From UBA12567 sp964598425 (GTDB lineage: Bacteria > Planctomycetota > Phycisphaerae > Phycisphaerales > SM1A02): a DNA stretch of 64,000 nt. The stretch covers positions 9,790 to 73,789 of the forward strand of contig CAZRBV010000009.1 of NCBI GenBank assembly GCA_964598425.1, read 5' to 3'. Of this stretch, positions 8,966 to 16,978 are shown one piece after another (the first letter of the stretch is position 1; every line of letters starts with the position of its first letter). Position numbers and translations under genes: made by a program. The notes under the pieces were generated by a model. That model ran no database searches, was not told the DNA's origin, and saw nothing but the letters and a program-made list of their open reading frames with translations.

Positions 8966-10705
8966 TCAGTGCAGAAGCACGTCGTCTGCGCTCGCAGCCT
9001 TCATCCAATCAGCTGCGAGGACGTCAAAGGCATCGCGAATCACGATCCAGTACCGATCGACGTCAGTCTTGAACCAACACACATCGGCTCTGCCGTCACC
9101 GTTGTAATCGGCAATCCGACCAAGTGAGTAGGGGTAGGATCCACCGATCCAGCCACCACCGCCCGGAGCATTGACCAACCCGTCGCGGAGAGCGAGCCAG
9201 TGATTCCCGGTATCGGTGTTGCAATACAAGAGGTCGGCATTGCCATCGCCGTTGAAGTCATCGCACGCAACGATATTCCAGCCTTCCAAACCACTTGAGA
9301 CGTAGGCGCCTCCAGCTGGATTCAGACCATCTTTCAGCGCCATCCAGTGCCGACCACTGTTCGTATCGTGGTAGAGAAGATCGGAGTTGCCGTCGCCGTT
9401 GAAGTCAGCAACAAACTCAAGATCCCAACCTGCCAACCCGCTGCTGATATAGCCGCCCGAATCAATGTGGCCGGTATTGTCCATCAAGTCGACCCAGTGA
9501 CGATTGTCCGACTCCGTATGCCAGATGATGTCATCGGCGCCGTCGGCGTTGAAATCCGCAATGCCCCACGGCATTGCTGAGGTGTCGCCGACACCGGCAT
9601 CGATGAAGAACCCATCAAGTACTCCGAATCCATTGCGAAGTGCGATCCACCATCGGTCGTTGTTGGTGTTGAACCACAACATGTCGGTCTTGCCGTCACC
9701 ATTGAAGTCGCCAGTCTGATGGAGTTCCCACCCAGCAATATTGCTTGAGATCCAGCCACCACCCAGCGAGTGATTCAGCACACCATTCTTCAAGGCAACC
9801 CAGTATCGTTGGCTCGCGGACGCCCAGAAAAGCACATCGGTCTTGCTATCACCATTGAAGTCGCCGACGGAGTGAATTGTCCACCCGGCAAGCCCAGAGC
9901 TGACATAGCCCGATGAATCTACAACCGTTCCGGTGCGAAGCTGGACCAAGTCCTTGCCCGTGCTGTACTCGTGGAACAGCGAATCGGCATTGCCGTCGCC
10001 ATTGAAGTCGGCCCCGCGGGCGAGCGGCATCACAGCCAACTGCTCAAATGTCTGATCGGTTGCGAGCGTTGTAGAGCCGGAACCATTTCGCCACTGCACG
10101 CTGATCGTGCCACTCACAGTCTCGCCGATACCAACAACAAACTGCCCAAGGAGCACCTTGTCATCGGGTGAGGCTGAACCATCACCCTGAGGATCATCTG
10201 GTGACACCAGCCACATCCCGTTATTCGCTTGCAGGCTTCCCCCGGCATTGAAATTGGCAAAGTTAATCCCGGTTCTGAGAAGTTCATTGTTCGTCGAATC
10301 CTCGTACCCGATCGTCACCCAGGAATCTGCCCGAAGGGAGGGGAAGGCCAGGTACAAGGATGCATTGATTTCGTTGGCAGTGTTACTACCTTGAGCGCAC
10401 TGATAGAAACCAGCGTCGTCAGTCGTCGCAATTGTCAACAGATTCTCGGATGTCCCGGCCACGCCATTGACGTGATCCGAGTCTCTGCTGAAGACAGCGT
10501 AGAGGCGAACTGCCATCAGCACCCTGCCCTCAGGGTCTGGCGTTACCCAGTCATTTTGCGTGACCTGCGACACTGTGGTATCCAGCCCCACATAACTCGC
10601 GGAAGCCGTATTCGTCAGGCCTGCAATCAGACCTGCCGCAAGACCACACACCGTGGCCGGACGGCCCAGGCCGGATTTGGCCAAACCGAGTCGCGTTGAA
10701 TTCAT
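8966..10705 (-). CDS. Secreted FG-GAP/VCBS repeat protein
   Basis: 579 residues. The N-terminus has a basic segment and a hydrophobic stretch ending in A-S-A near residue 37, a likely Sec signal peptide. After a region of about 190 residues resembling a cohesin-like or beta-sandwich domain, seven repeats of about 47 residues follow. Each contains a calcium-loop motif D-F-N-G-D-G-x-x-D or a close variant, followed by L-x-x-x-x-x-G-x-x-W-x-A-L. This is the FG-GAP/VCBS pattern, which forms beta-propellers. The start has a good ribosome site (AGGAG, 9 nt upstream). Unlike other secreted proteins in this window it lacks the dockerin-like tail. Such proteins are usually extracellular and may bind glycans or other proteins. 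Its place between the sulfotransferase and the initiating glycosyltransferase suggests a link to the extracellular matrix, by inference only. Confidence 0.85.
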   Translation of the reverse strand: MNSTRLGLAKSGLGRPATVCGLAAGLIAGLTNTASASYVGLDTTVSQVTQNDWVTPDPEGRVLMAVRLYAVFSRDSDHVNGVAGTSENLLTIATTDDAGFYQCAQGSNTANEINASLYLAFPSLRADSWVTIGYEDSTNNELLRTGINFANFNAGGSLQANNGMWLVSPDDPQGDGSASPDDKVLLGQFVVGIGETVSGTISVQWRNGSGSTTLATDQTFEQLAVMPLARGADFNGDGNADSLFHEYSTGKDLVQLRTGTVVDSSGYVSSGLAGWTIHSVGDFNGDSKTDVLFWASASQRYWVALKNGVLNHSLGGGWISSNIAGWELHQTGDFNGDGKTDMLWFNTNNDRWWIALRNGFGVLDGFFIDAGVGDTSAMPWGIADFNADGADDIIWHTESDNRHWVDLMDNTGHIDSGGYISSGLAGWDLEFVADFNGDGNSDLLYHDTNSGRHWMALKDGLNPAGGAYVSSGLEGWNIVACDDFNGDGNADLLYCNTDTGNHWLALRDGLVNAPGGGGWIGGSYPYSLGRIADYNGDGRADVCWFKTDVDRYWIVIRDAFDVLAADWMKAASADDVLLH

Positions 10706-10852
10706 AAAAAATACTCCTGAAGACTGATTTGCTGTCTGAGGTCTCTATCGTCCCCCGCACGGGATGGACGGAACACGCGCCACCGAAAGGTCAGTAACTA
10801 TGCAATCCGCGGAAGAAACCCACCCATGGCTCTCGGTGGCACCAATTCACCT

Positions 10853-10898
10853 CATCGGCAGCTTCGCCCATCCACATACTACGATGAAACTGCCGATG
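10853..10898. other. 9-bp inverted repeat in intergenic region
   Basis: CATCGGCAG (10853-10861) pairs perfectly with CTGCCGATG (10890-10898) across a 28-nt loop. It lies between the stop of the 10923-12257 gene and the start of the FG-GAP gene, both minus strand. There is no T-run on either side, so it is not a standard intrinsic terminator. It may be an operator or an mRNA structure. Confidence 0.4.
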
Positions 10899-10922
10899 TG
10901 TGCTCAATCCAAGGCATTTTGC

Positions 10923-12257
10923 TCAGCTTGGTGGTGGATCGGGGTCGGGGACATTGGGGTCTGGTTCTGCACCCGGATGGCTCGTTGCTGACCCGCGTTC
11001 GGACCAGTCCGGCGGCGGACCGGCTTGATCGTCGCCCGGATCGGGCTTCTCAGGGGTGAGATCCTGATTCTCCAGGCCGGCGTCCGGGGGCGGTTGTACC
11101 GGGTCATCATCGCGTGGGGCTGGGAACGGCGGATTCCAGCCCGGCGGGGGGTCGGGGAGCGGATATCGACCACCGTTGACCGCAGCACATCGATCAGGGC
11201 CGAGCCTCTCGCAGATGGCTGCCAGATACTCGCGTTCCAGCCCGCGGACGGCCAGAAGGGCCTCTACGCGGGGCAGATCCAGCGATTCAGACGAGACATC
11301 CTCGCCAACCCGTCGCTGCATAGGGGCCAGCCACCGCTTTCCGAATCCATCTCGGATGGCTTTCAAGAGTCTCTCGCGGAGCGGCATCCGGGCGATGCCG
11401 TACTGACGCTCCAAGTCAACCAACCAGTCGCGGTCGACCTCAGGCGTCTCGGCGTCACCGCAGGCAGATGCCACCATTCGCTCGACCGTGTCCCGCCGGA
11501 ACACCTGCGGGTAGCCAGCGGCAAGGGCCGCCTCCCTGAACGCGCTCCCCGCCTCGGGCGGCATGAGAACCGCGATCTCCTCGATCGCACGATCATTGAC
11601 CAATCGCACTCGTCCTCTCGCATCGATCTCGGCTGTTCCCATCCGCAGCGCCTCATCGTGCTTTCCAGTCATGATCAAGTCGATCAGAACGGGCACACCT
11701 GTCACATCGAACGAATACCGGTTCAGGAGGGCCGAATCGATGTCGTGCTGCCACTTCGCAACACGATCATGGAATGCCGGTCCGAAAGCGCCCGCGTCCA
11801 CCAGCAGCGGATCCAGATTCGTCTGTTCTCCAGGAAATCGGCCTCCTCGCAATCGAGTTGCCCGGTGGTTGGACTTCCAGAAAGACTCAAATGCCTGTTG
11901 CTGGGGTGGCGTCATCATCGATCCCATCGAGCGGACAAGCTCTCCGAATTGCTGGTCCAGCTCGGCCCGAGCGTCACTGAAGATGCGCATTGAATCGACG
12001 AACGAAGCCGCGTCGGTAGCCTCGATCTCACCAGCAATCCGCTCGTTGAGTAATCGCACCCCCGCTTCAAAATCGTTGAGCAGGAGCGAAATGACCTCCT
12101 GCTGCGCAGCGTCGTCGATGCCCGCGATATCGAGGATCGCCTGGGTGTCGCGGACCGCCAGAGGCGGTACAAGGCCGCCAGTATCCGCTGACACCACTCC
12201 AACGATGAACAGACAGGTCAGCACTGAGCCCCAGAGGCATCTCAAGTCAGATGTCAT
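10923..12257 (-). CDS. Secreted protein of unknown function with Pro-rich C-terminus
   Basis: About 444 residues from the ATG at 12257, chosen because GGAG precedes it by 8 nt and because it gives a proper signal peptide (hydrophobic stretch L-T-C-L-F-I-V-G-V-V-S-A). The open frame extends a further 21 codons upstream without a better start. The body is mainly alpha-helical and charged, with no motif that I recognise. Segments such as M-M-T-P-P-Q-Q-Q-A-F-E-S-F and R-M-P-L-R-E-R-L recall helical periplasmic proteins of the Spy/CpxP type, but I cannot support that call. The last 75 residues are very rich in Pro, Asp and Gly. It lies between exopolysaccharide genes and is transcribed divergently from the initiating sugar transferase. 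Confidence 0.65.
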   Translation of the reverse strand: MTSDLRCLWGSVLTCLFIVGVVSADTGGLVPPLAVRDTQAILDIAGIDDAAQQEVISLLLNDFEAGVRLLNERIAGEIEATDAASFVDSMRIFSDARAELDQQFGELVRSMGSMMTPPQQQAFESFWKSNHRATRLRGGRFPGEQTNLDPLLVDAGAFGPAFHDRVAKWQHDIDSALLNRYSFDVTGVPVLIDLIMTGKHDEALRMGTAEIDARGRVRLVNDRAIEEIAVLMPPEAGSAFREAALAAGYPQVFRRDTVERMVASACGDAETPEVDRDWLVDLERQYGIARMPLRERLLKAIRDGFGKRWLAPMQRRVGEDVSSESLDLPRVEALLAVRGLEREYLAAICERLGPDRCAAVNGGRYPLPDPPPGWNPPFPAPRDDDPVQPPPDAGLENQDLTPEKPDPGDDQAGPPPDWSERGSATSHPGAEPDPNVPDPDPPPS

Positions 12258-12360
12258 GAAAGCAGCTCCAATCGATCGTGGTGGCCCCCCTGACGGCACT
12301 TTCACGCCACGTACACGCATGTTGATCCTTCTTGACCACCGCAGCAGTACGGATCACTTT

Positions 12361-12366
12361 ATTATA
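12361..12366 (-). promoter_or_regulatory. Perfect -10 hexamer TATAAT (minus strand)
   Basis: The minus strand reads TATAAT at 12366-12361, about 105 nt before the start of the secreted protein at 12257. No good -35 element is found at 16-18 nt. The plus strand of the same site contains TATACT (12363-12368), so the divergent sugar transferase gene could use an overlapping promoter. Confidence 0.4.
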
Positions 12367-12439
12367 CTGATCGATTGCCTTGGGACACCGATCTACCTGT
12401 TGCGTTCGCGCCACGTGATCCTCTTACGGGGACAACCAC

Positions 12440-13858
12440 ATGATCACTCGTCCGTTCAGTTCCGCAACGAAGCCAGCGGCCTCGCTGACGCTGCCTTATC
12501 TCGTTCTGAACACCGCTACGACGGCAGGGGTCGGGTTGTTTGCCTATTGGCTCTGGGTTGGGCCGATTTCAAAGATGCCCTTCGACGCCTATGGCGGCAC
12601 TCTCGCAGCCGGATCAGTTATCACCGGAATCTGCCTGGGAGTTCTTGGGCCGGGCTCATTCAGCCGTGGACTTGGGCTCCTCCAGATTTTGAGGCACGCT
12701 CTCGGAAGTGCTGCATTGGCATTCACCATCATATTTGTCACATTGGCCCTGACAAAGCGAGCCATCGATGTCTCGCGTGCCTGGCTCCTGATCTGGGCTG
12801 CTGGCACCGGCGTATCCGTTGTCATTGCCCGGCTTGCCTTGATTGCATTGCTTCGCATACTCCGAAACCATGGATTCAACTGTAAAGAAGTCGTCATCGT
12901 AGGTTTCGGGCCGGTGTGCCGCGCCATGATTGACCGCGTAACCGCGGCGAGCTGGTCAGGATTTTATGTCAGCGCTATCTACGACAACCGGCGGCGACAT
13001 GGTGAGTCCTACGAGGGCATTCCAATCTTGCAGGGGATTGATTCGTTGCCTGAAAAGATCGAAGATGGGCATGTTCAAGAAGTGTGGATTGCACTTCCCC
13101 TGAAAGCTGAGAGTCTTATTCAACGAACCGTGGACGTTGTAGGCGAAACGACTGCCACCATTCGGTTCATCCCGGACGCATTCGCGATGCGGCTCCACCA
13201 GCACCGCGTCAGCGAGATTCACGGATTCCCGATGTTCGACCTCTCAGCAAGTCGAATCGTCGGATTCAACAGACTGGTCAAGGAAGTCCTCGATCGCACG
13301 GTCGCCGCGGTTTTCCTCCTGCTGGGCGGACCTGTCTATCTGCTTATTGCGTTGTTGGTCAAGCTCTCGTCTCCGGGGCCCGTGTTCTTCCGTCAGCAGC
13401 GTCACGGATGGGACGGGAAACTCGTAACCATCTACAAGTTTCGCACCATGCGGGTGCATGAGACTCCAAAGGACCGACCAGATCAGGTCGGGCGGAAGGA
13501 TCCGCGGGTCACGAAGATCGGCAGCTTCCTTCGGCGAACGAGTCTCGACGAGATTCCGCAGTTCATCAACGTCCTCCAGGGCCGCATGTCGATCGTCGGT
13601 CCAAGACCCCACCCGATCGAACTCAACGACGCCTTCCGAACCCGCATCCGCCAATACATGCGGCGGCACAAGGTCAAGCCCGGGATCACCGGACTCGCGC
13701 AAGTCTCCGGCTGGCGAGGCGAGACCGACTCGCTGCAGAAGATGCGTAAGCGCGTGCAGTACGATCTCTACTACATCGAGAATTGGTCACTCGGAATGGA
13801 CGTTCGGATCATGGGCCTCACGCTGTTGAAGGGCTTCGTGCATCCCAACGCATTCTAG
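12440..13858 (+). CDS. Undecaprenyl-phosphate sugar phosphotransferase (polyprenyl glycosylphosphotransferase, WcaJ-like)
   Basis: 472 residues. The N-terminal half has about four hydrophobic segments and a nucleotide-binding-like segment (V-V-I-V-G-F-G-P-V-C, about residues 152-161), the CoA-binding-like domain of this family. The C-terminal catalytic domain is well conserved: K-L-S-S-P-G-P-V-F-F-R-Q-Q-R-H-G near residue 310, Y-K-F-R-T-M-R near 332, R-R-T-S-L-D-E-I-P-Q near 362, G-P-R-P near 385, K-P-G-I-T-G-L-A-Q near 412 and Y-D-L-Y-Y-I near 439. It transfers a sugar-1-phosphate from a UDP-sugar to undecaprenyl phosphate, the first committed step of exopolysaccharide assembly. The sugar (glucose or galactose) is not decidable from sequence. 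Confidence 0.92.
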   Translation: MITRPFSSATKPAASLTLPYLVLNTATTAGVGLFAYWLWVGPISKMPFDAYGGTLAAGSVITGICLGVLGPGSFSRGLGLLQILRHALGSAALAFTIIFVTLALTKRAIDVSRAWLLIWAAGTGVSVVIARLALIALLRILRNHGFNCKEVVIVGFGPVCRAMIDRVTAASWSGFYVSAIYDNRRRHGESYEGIPILQGIDSLPEKIEDGHVQEVWIALPLKAESLIQRTVDVVGETTATIRFIPDAFAMRLHQHRVSEIHGFPMFDLSASRIVGFNRLVKEVLDRTVAAVFLLLGGPVYLLIALLVKLSSPGPVFFRQQRHGWDGKLVTIYKFRTMRVHETPKDRPDQVGRKDPRVTKIGSFLRRTSLDEIPQFINVLQGRMSIVGPRPHPIELNDAFRTRIRQYMRRHKVKPGITGLAQVSGWRGETDSLQKMRKRVQYDLYYIENWSLGMDVRIMGLTLLKGFVHPNAF

Positions 13859-13908
13859 CGGCGCCGCGTCACAGCCACGTTGATGGCGAACGCTGCAATT
13901 CAAGTCGC

Positions 13909-14820
13909 CTATTCCTTTTCGCCGCCACTCGACTCGCTTCCCCCTGCGGCTGAGCCACCCTCAGACTCTCCCCTGTCTTCGGCTGCCCCCCCATGCAGCA
14001 ACCCGCCAATCCCGTCACCGATTCCCTTGAGGCCATCACCCACGCCCTTCAGGCCGTCGTTGAGTTCGCGATTGACGCCGGTGAGTACGCTGCCGAGCTT
14101 CCGTCCGACGCCGGTCTCATCCAGAATCGGGATGTTCTCAAGCGCGGTGGCGACCGTACCGACCGCCGCGCCGCTCAGTCCCTGAATCGGATTCTCCGCG
14201 ATGTGCTGCATGAGAACACCCAGCATCATCGAAATGAGCTGGTGCGCCAGTTGGTCACCGTCGGTCTTCGTGCCGAGCGTGTGCAGTTCCAACCGCGGAA
14301 TCTTCGTGTCGAGATGCCCGCCAGCGATATTGACGATGCTCCCGGACGCGGTGAGGTGGATGTCCTCCATGATCAACGTCTTGATATTGAAGTCAACCGG
14401 ATCGCTCGTATCATCAGGTGTCGCCGTGTTGGCATCCACGTTCTTGACGATGATCGACGCGTTCAATCGATCGTCGATCTGCTCGAGATCCACCGTCAGT
14501 CCCTTGATATGAACGAGCGGTATCTCGATGTCGCTGCTGAGGAGCGTCCCGAGATTGGCCTCGATGCGGGCATCCTTCACTTCGATGAAATTCGGTCGCT
14601 TGAATCCGGGGGGATTCGCGATCGTCAGGTTCTGCAATCCAGAGCCTGCTGTAAACACCGCCATGTGAACCGAAGACACCGATGTCGGCACGCCAAGTAC
14701 CGCCGACCCTTCACGATCAATGACGCTTCGGGTAATCACATCAATCGCGATGTACGCAATCACAACCAGGAGGATCAGCACCAGAACAGCGCCAATCAGA
14801 ATCCGCCAGATGAGTTTCAT
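13909..14820 (-). CDS. AsmA-like membrane-anchored protein of unknown function
   Basis: 303 residues from the ATG at 14820, supported by a GGGAGGA ribosome site; a longer frame from 14892 has no such site. It has an N-terminal membrane helix (I-G-A-V-L-V-L-I-L-L-V-V-I-A-Y), then a beta-rich domain in which about residues 40-175 (N-P-P-G-F, then I-P-L-V-H-I-K-G-L-T-V-D-L-E) recall the AsmA/DUF748 superfamily of periplasmic proteins. A Gly/Asn-rich region with G-D-G-L-K-G repeats and an acidic Gly/Ser tail follow. AsmA-like proteins are implicated in envelope lipid transport; assignment here is by pattern only. It is convergent with the sugar transferase gene. Confidence 0.55.
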   Translation of the reverse strand: MKLIWRILIGAVLVLILLVVIAYIAIDVITRSVIDREGSAVLGVPTSVSSVHMAVFTAGSGLQNLTIANPPGFKRPNFIEVKDARIEANLGTLLSSDIEIPLVHIKGLTVDLEQIDDRLNASIIVKNVDANTATPDDTSDPVDFNIKTLIMEDIHLTASGSIVNIAGGHLDTKIPRLELHTLGTKTDGDQLAHQLISMMLGVLMQHIAENPIQGLSGAAVGTVATALENIPILDETGVGRKLGSVLTGVNRELNDGLKGVGDGLKGIGDGIGGLLHGGAAEDRGESEGGSAAGGSESSGGEKE

Positions 14821-14876
14821 TCGATTCCTCCCTGTCGCGCGTGGAACGGGCAGGCTATCGACTTGGCTCAGCCGTG

Positions 14877-16412
14877 TCAGCAGGGCCCCCACCCGGCCAG
14901 CACGATCAGCAGGTCATCGGTGCCGACCAGATCGTCACCGGTGAAATCCGCCGGGCAATCAACACAGAGCCCCCACACGCCAATCACGGCAAGCAGATCA
15001 TCCGCGCCGACAACCCCATCGCCCGAAAGGTCGGCCACGCAGTCGTCGCCCGGGCCGAGGGTGCCGTCTTCGTGAACATTCTGCGCATAGATCGCCGCCG
15101 ACGCACTTCGCTCATCCGACCAGCAGAACACCCGCTGCCCGGCCAGAGAAGCCGATGCCAGATCGGCTTTCCCGCCATCGCCGTTGCCGACGTCCGCTGG
15201 GCCCCACGGGACCGCCCCACTGGAATCGCTCGCCACTGCACGTACCGTGTCCGCGCCAAGCGTCGAAGCGCGAATCCATCCTGCCACGATGAGCTCGCCA
15301 AGTTGCTCGGCCTAGAGATCCAGGATCGAGAACTGCGATGACGGCGCAACGACCTGGATGCCCATGCCGCCCCACAGGGACTGCCCATCGCCATCAAACC
15401 GGTTCATCTGCACGCCTGCGGAGGACTGCAATGAGTCCTGACGCACCCAGTACACCGTCGTTTCGCCGCTCTCCGGATCAAACGACGCCGACGGACTGAC
15501 GTGAACCATTGATGACTCGTTGGTCACCGCCACGCCATTGCTCCCCCACAGCACCGCGCCGCCACCGTCAATACGCTGCAGCCTCGCCATCAGGGGCGAG
15601 ACTCCGTACCACGAAAACACGCCGCCGCCGGTGTCGTCCGGAATGAACTCAGGGAAGGCACCAAACTGCAGCGACCCGGAGGTAAAGACGTCTCTGGGCG
15701 CCAATCCCCACGTTGCAGAACCGCCCGCACTGATCCGCTGCGCCTTGAGCGTCTTGGCGCCTTGAAAGCTGGTGTAGTGCACAAAGGACGCCACAACGCC
15801 GCCATCCGTAGATGGTGTGATATCCGAGACGATCAGTGTTCCCGAGACCGAAATCACAGTCTCGGTGAGCCACACAAGGCTGCCACTTTCATCAACGCGT
15901 TGAAAATGTGACTCCGTATCCTGAAGCCATCCCACAACGACATCGCCATCTGTCGTGCCGCTGATCTGGGCCTGACCGAGATATGCCCCGCTTCCCGATG
16001 CAAAGTCATGAGCCCACAGGATTGAGCCGTCGTGATCAACGAGCGCGGCGCCTACGCTGGAAGCACCGACCCAGGCAATCGCGGCTCGCCCCGATGTGTC
16101 CACCGCCAGGTCGTAGTCCTGCACCCATGAGAGCGATTGGTCCTCAATCAGCACCGGCGCGGTCCACACAGGATCGCCCGCAGCGTCGAGTCGCTGCAGC
16201 CGAATGTCGTAGCCGCTTTCGGAATCGAACCACGCGATCCACGACGAGCCGTCGGCGCCGGTCGCCGCGTGGCTTATGACACAGCCGCCCTCGTCACCAG
16301 ACACGAGCGTGTTGGTGGCAGGGTCAGCAGACCACGCCGCGGCCACGGGGGCTGCGGCTGCAAGGAGCGTGAGAACGCACGAGGAGCCGCTGATACATCG
16401 AGAGTGTGCCAT
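14877..16412 (-). pseudogene. Secreted dockerin-tailed protein interrupted by one in-frame TAG
   Basis: From the ATG at 16412 the frame codes for a signal peptide (L-T-L-L-A-A-A-A-P-V-A-A-A) and about 365 residues with repeats of the form L-Q-R-x-D-x-x-G-x-x-x-W, probably a beta-propeller. A single TAG codon at 15314-15312 stops it. The same frame then continues without a break for 145 more codons to 14877. That extension includes more of the repeat pattern and a typical Phycisphaerae tail with two D-x-(S/T)-G-D-x-x-V-G-x-D-D-L-L units ending in W-G-P-C. Repair of the codon to CAG would restore a 511-residue protein. It may be a recent nonsense mutation, a sequencing error or a read-through gene. 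No start site suggests a separate second gene. Confidence 0.75.
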
Positions 16413-16507
16413 AGCCCTCACGCTACACCGGAGCCCCGCCCGAAGGAAGCACTTCCTTCCAAGGAGGCCGCGTCGAGGTTCTCGGAAGGTCCAACGGCGA
16501 TCCCCAT

Positions 16508-16534
16508 GGGGGTCAAGCCGAGGGCTTGACCCCC
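16508..16534. repeat. Perfect 12-bp palindrome with 3-nt loop overlapping the tRNA promoter
   Basis: GGGGGTCAAGCC (16508-16519) and GGCTTGACCCCC (16523-16534) are exact inverted repeats around GAG. The right arm contains the -35 element of the tRNA-Asp promoter. It lies between divergent transcription units (dockerin-tailed gene and tRNA-Asp). It could act as an operator, or it may be a dispersed intergenic palindrome that happens to supply a -35. Confidence 0.6.
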
Positions 16535-16553
16535 TGCGCCTGCGTGATACACT
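16526..16553 (+). promoter_or_regulatory. Sigma-70-type promoter of tRNA-Asp
   Basis: TTGACC (16526-16531) and TACACT (16548-16553) are separated by 16 nt. The tRNA gene begins 16 nt after the -10 element, so transcription would start just before the mature 5' end. Confidence 0.7.
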
Positions 16554-16569
16554 TCTCGCCTTACCAGTT

Positions 16570-16643
16570 GGGGCGGTAGCTCAATTGGTTAGAGTCCCGG
16601 CCTGTCGAGCCGGTGGTTGCGGGTTCGAGTCCCGTCCGCCTCG
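16570..16643 (+). tRNA. tRNA-Asp (anticodon GTC)
   Basis: All four stems fold. The 7-bp acceptor is GGGGCGG with CCGCCTC (one G-T pair). The D arm starts with GCTC. The anticodon stem is CCGGC/GCCGG around the loop CTGTCGA, which gives anticodon GTC at 16604-16606. The T arm is GCGGG/CCCGT with loop TTCGAGT. The discriminator base is G, as expected for Asp. CCA is not encoded. The last 18 bases are repeated twice downstream. Confidence 0.95.
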
Positions 16644-16963
16644 TTCACTCCAGAAGGAGAAGCACTTCGTGCTTCTCCTTCTTCCGTTCACAAGTCGGTG
16701 ATCCGCCCCAGAGGGCGGATCCGGTCCGCCTGCGGCGGACCACGGGTGCCGTGGTCAATTGCCCGCCTCACGGCGGGCAACAGTGCGAGTCCCGTCCGCC
16801 TCGTTCACTCCAGAAGGAGAAGCACTTCGTGCTTCTCCTTCTTCCGTTCACAAGTCGGTGATCCGCCCCAGAGGGCGGATCCGGTCCGCCTGCGGCGGAC
16901 CACGGGTGCCGTGGTCAATTGCCCGCCTCACGGCGGGCAACAGTGCGAGTCCCGTCCGCCTCG
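16626..16963. repeat. Tandem 160-bp repeat (two full copies plus an 18-bp partial copy) seeded by the tRNA-Asp 3' end
   Basis: Bases 16626-16785 and 16786-16945 are identical, and 16946-16963 repeats the first 18 bases again. Those 18 bases, CGAGTCCCGTCCGCCTCG, are the 3' end of tRNA-Asp, so copies of the tRNA end stand at 16626, 16786 and 16946. Each unit contains five strong hairpins in a row. In unit 1 they are: 14-bp stem 16652-16682; 9-bp stem 16700-16721; 8-bp stem 16723-16741; 7-bp stem 16739-16755 (sharing three bases with the previous one); 9-bp stem 16759-16780. The direct 18-bp repeats look like attachment-site duplications, but no integrase is nearby. The array would be co-transcribed with tRNA-Asp unless the first hairpin terminates. 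Confidence 0.9.
16652..16688 (+). terminator. Probable terminator of tRNA-Asp (first hairpin of the repeat unit)
   Basis: AGAAGGAGAAGCAC pairs perfectly with GTGCTTCTCCTTCT around TTC, and the following bases are TCCGTT. The stem is strong but the T-run is short. An identical copy stands at 16812-16842 in the second repeat unit. Confidence 0.5.
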
Positions 16964-16978
16964 CCATCGCCACGCGGA

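Noticed and set aside
15312..15314. TAG read as pyrrolysine
   Set aside because: No pyl genes or PYLIS-like context are visible, and the protein is not of a type known to use pyrrolysine.
16570..16963. Integrative element with flanking att sites
   Set aside because: The 18-bp direct repeats fit att sites, but each unit is only 160 bp and contains no integrase or other gene, so I describe it as a repeat array.
16626..16963. CRISPR array
   Set aside because: Only two full units exist, with no unique spacers and no cas genes.
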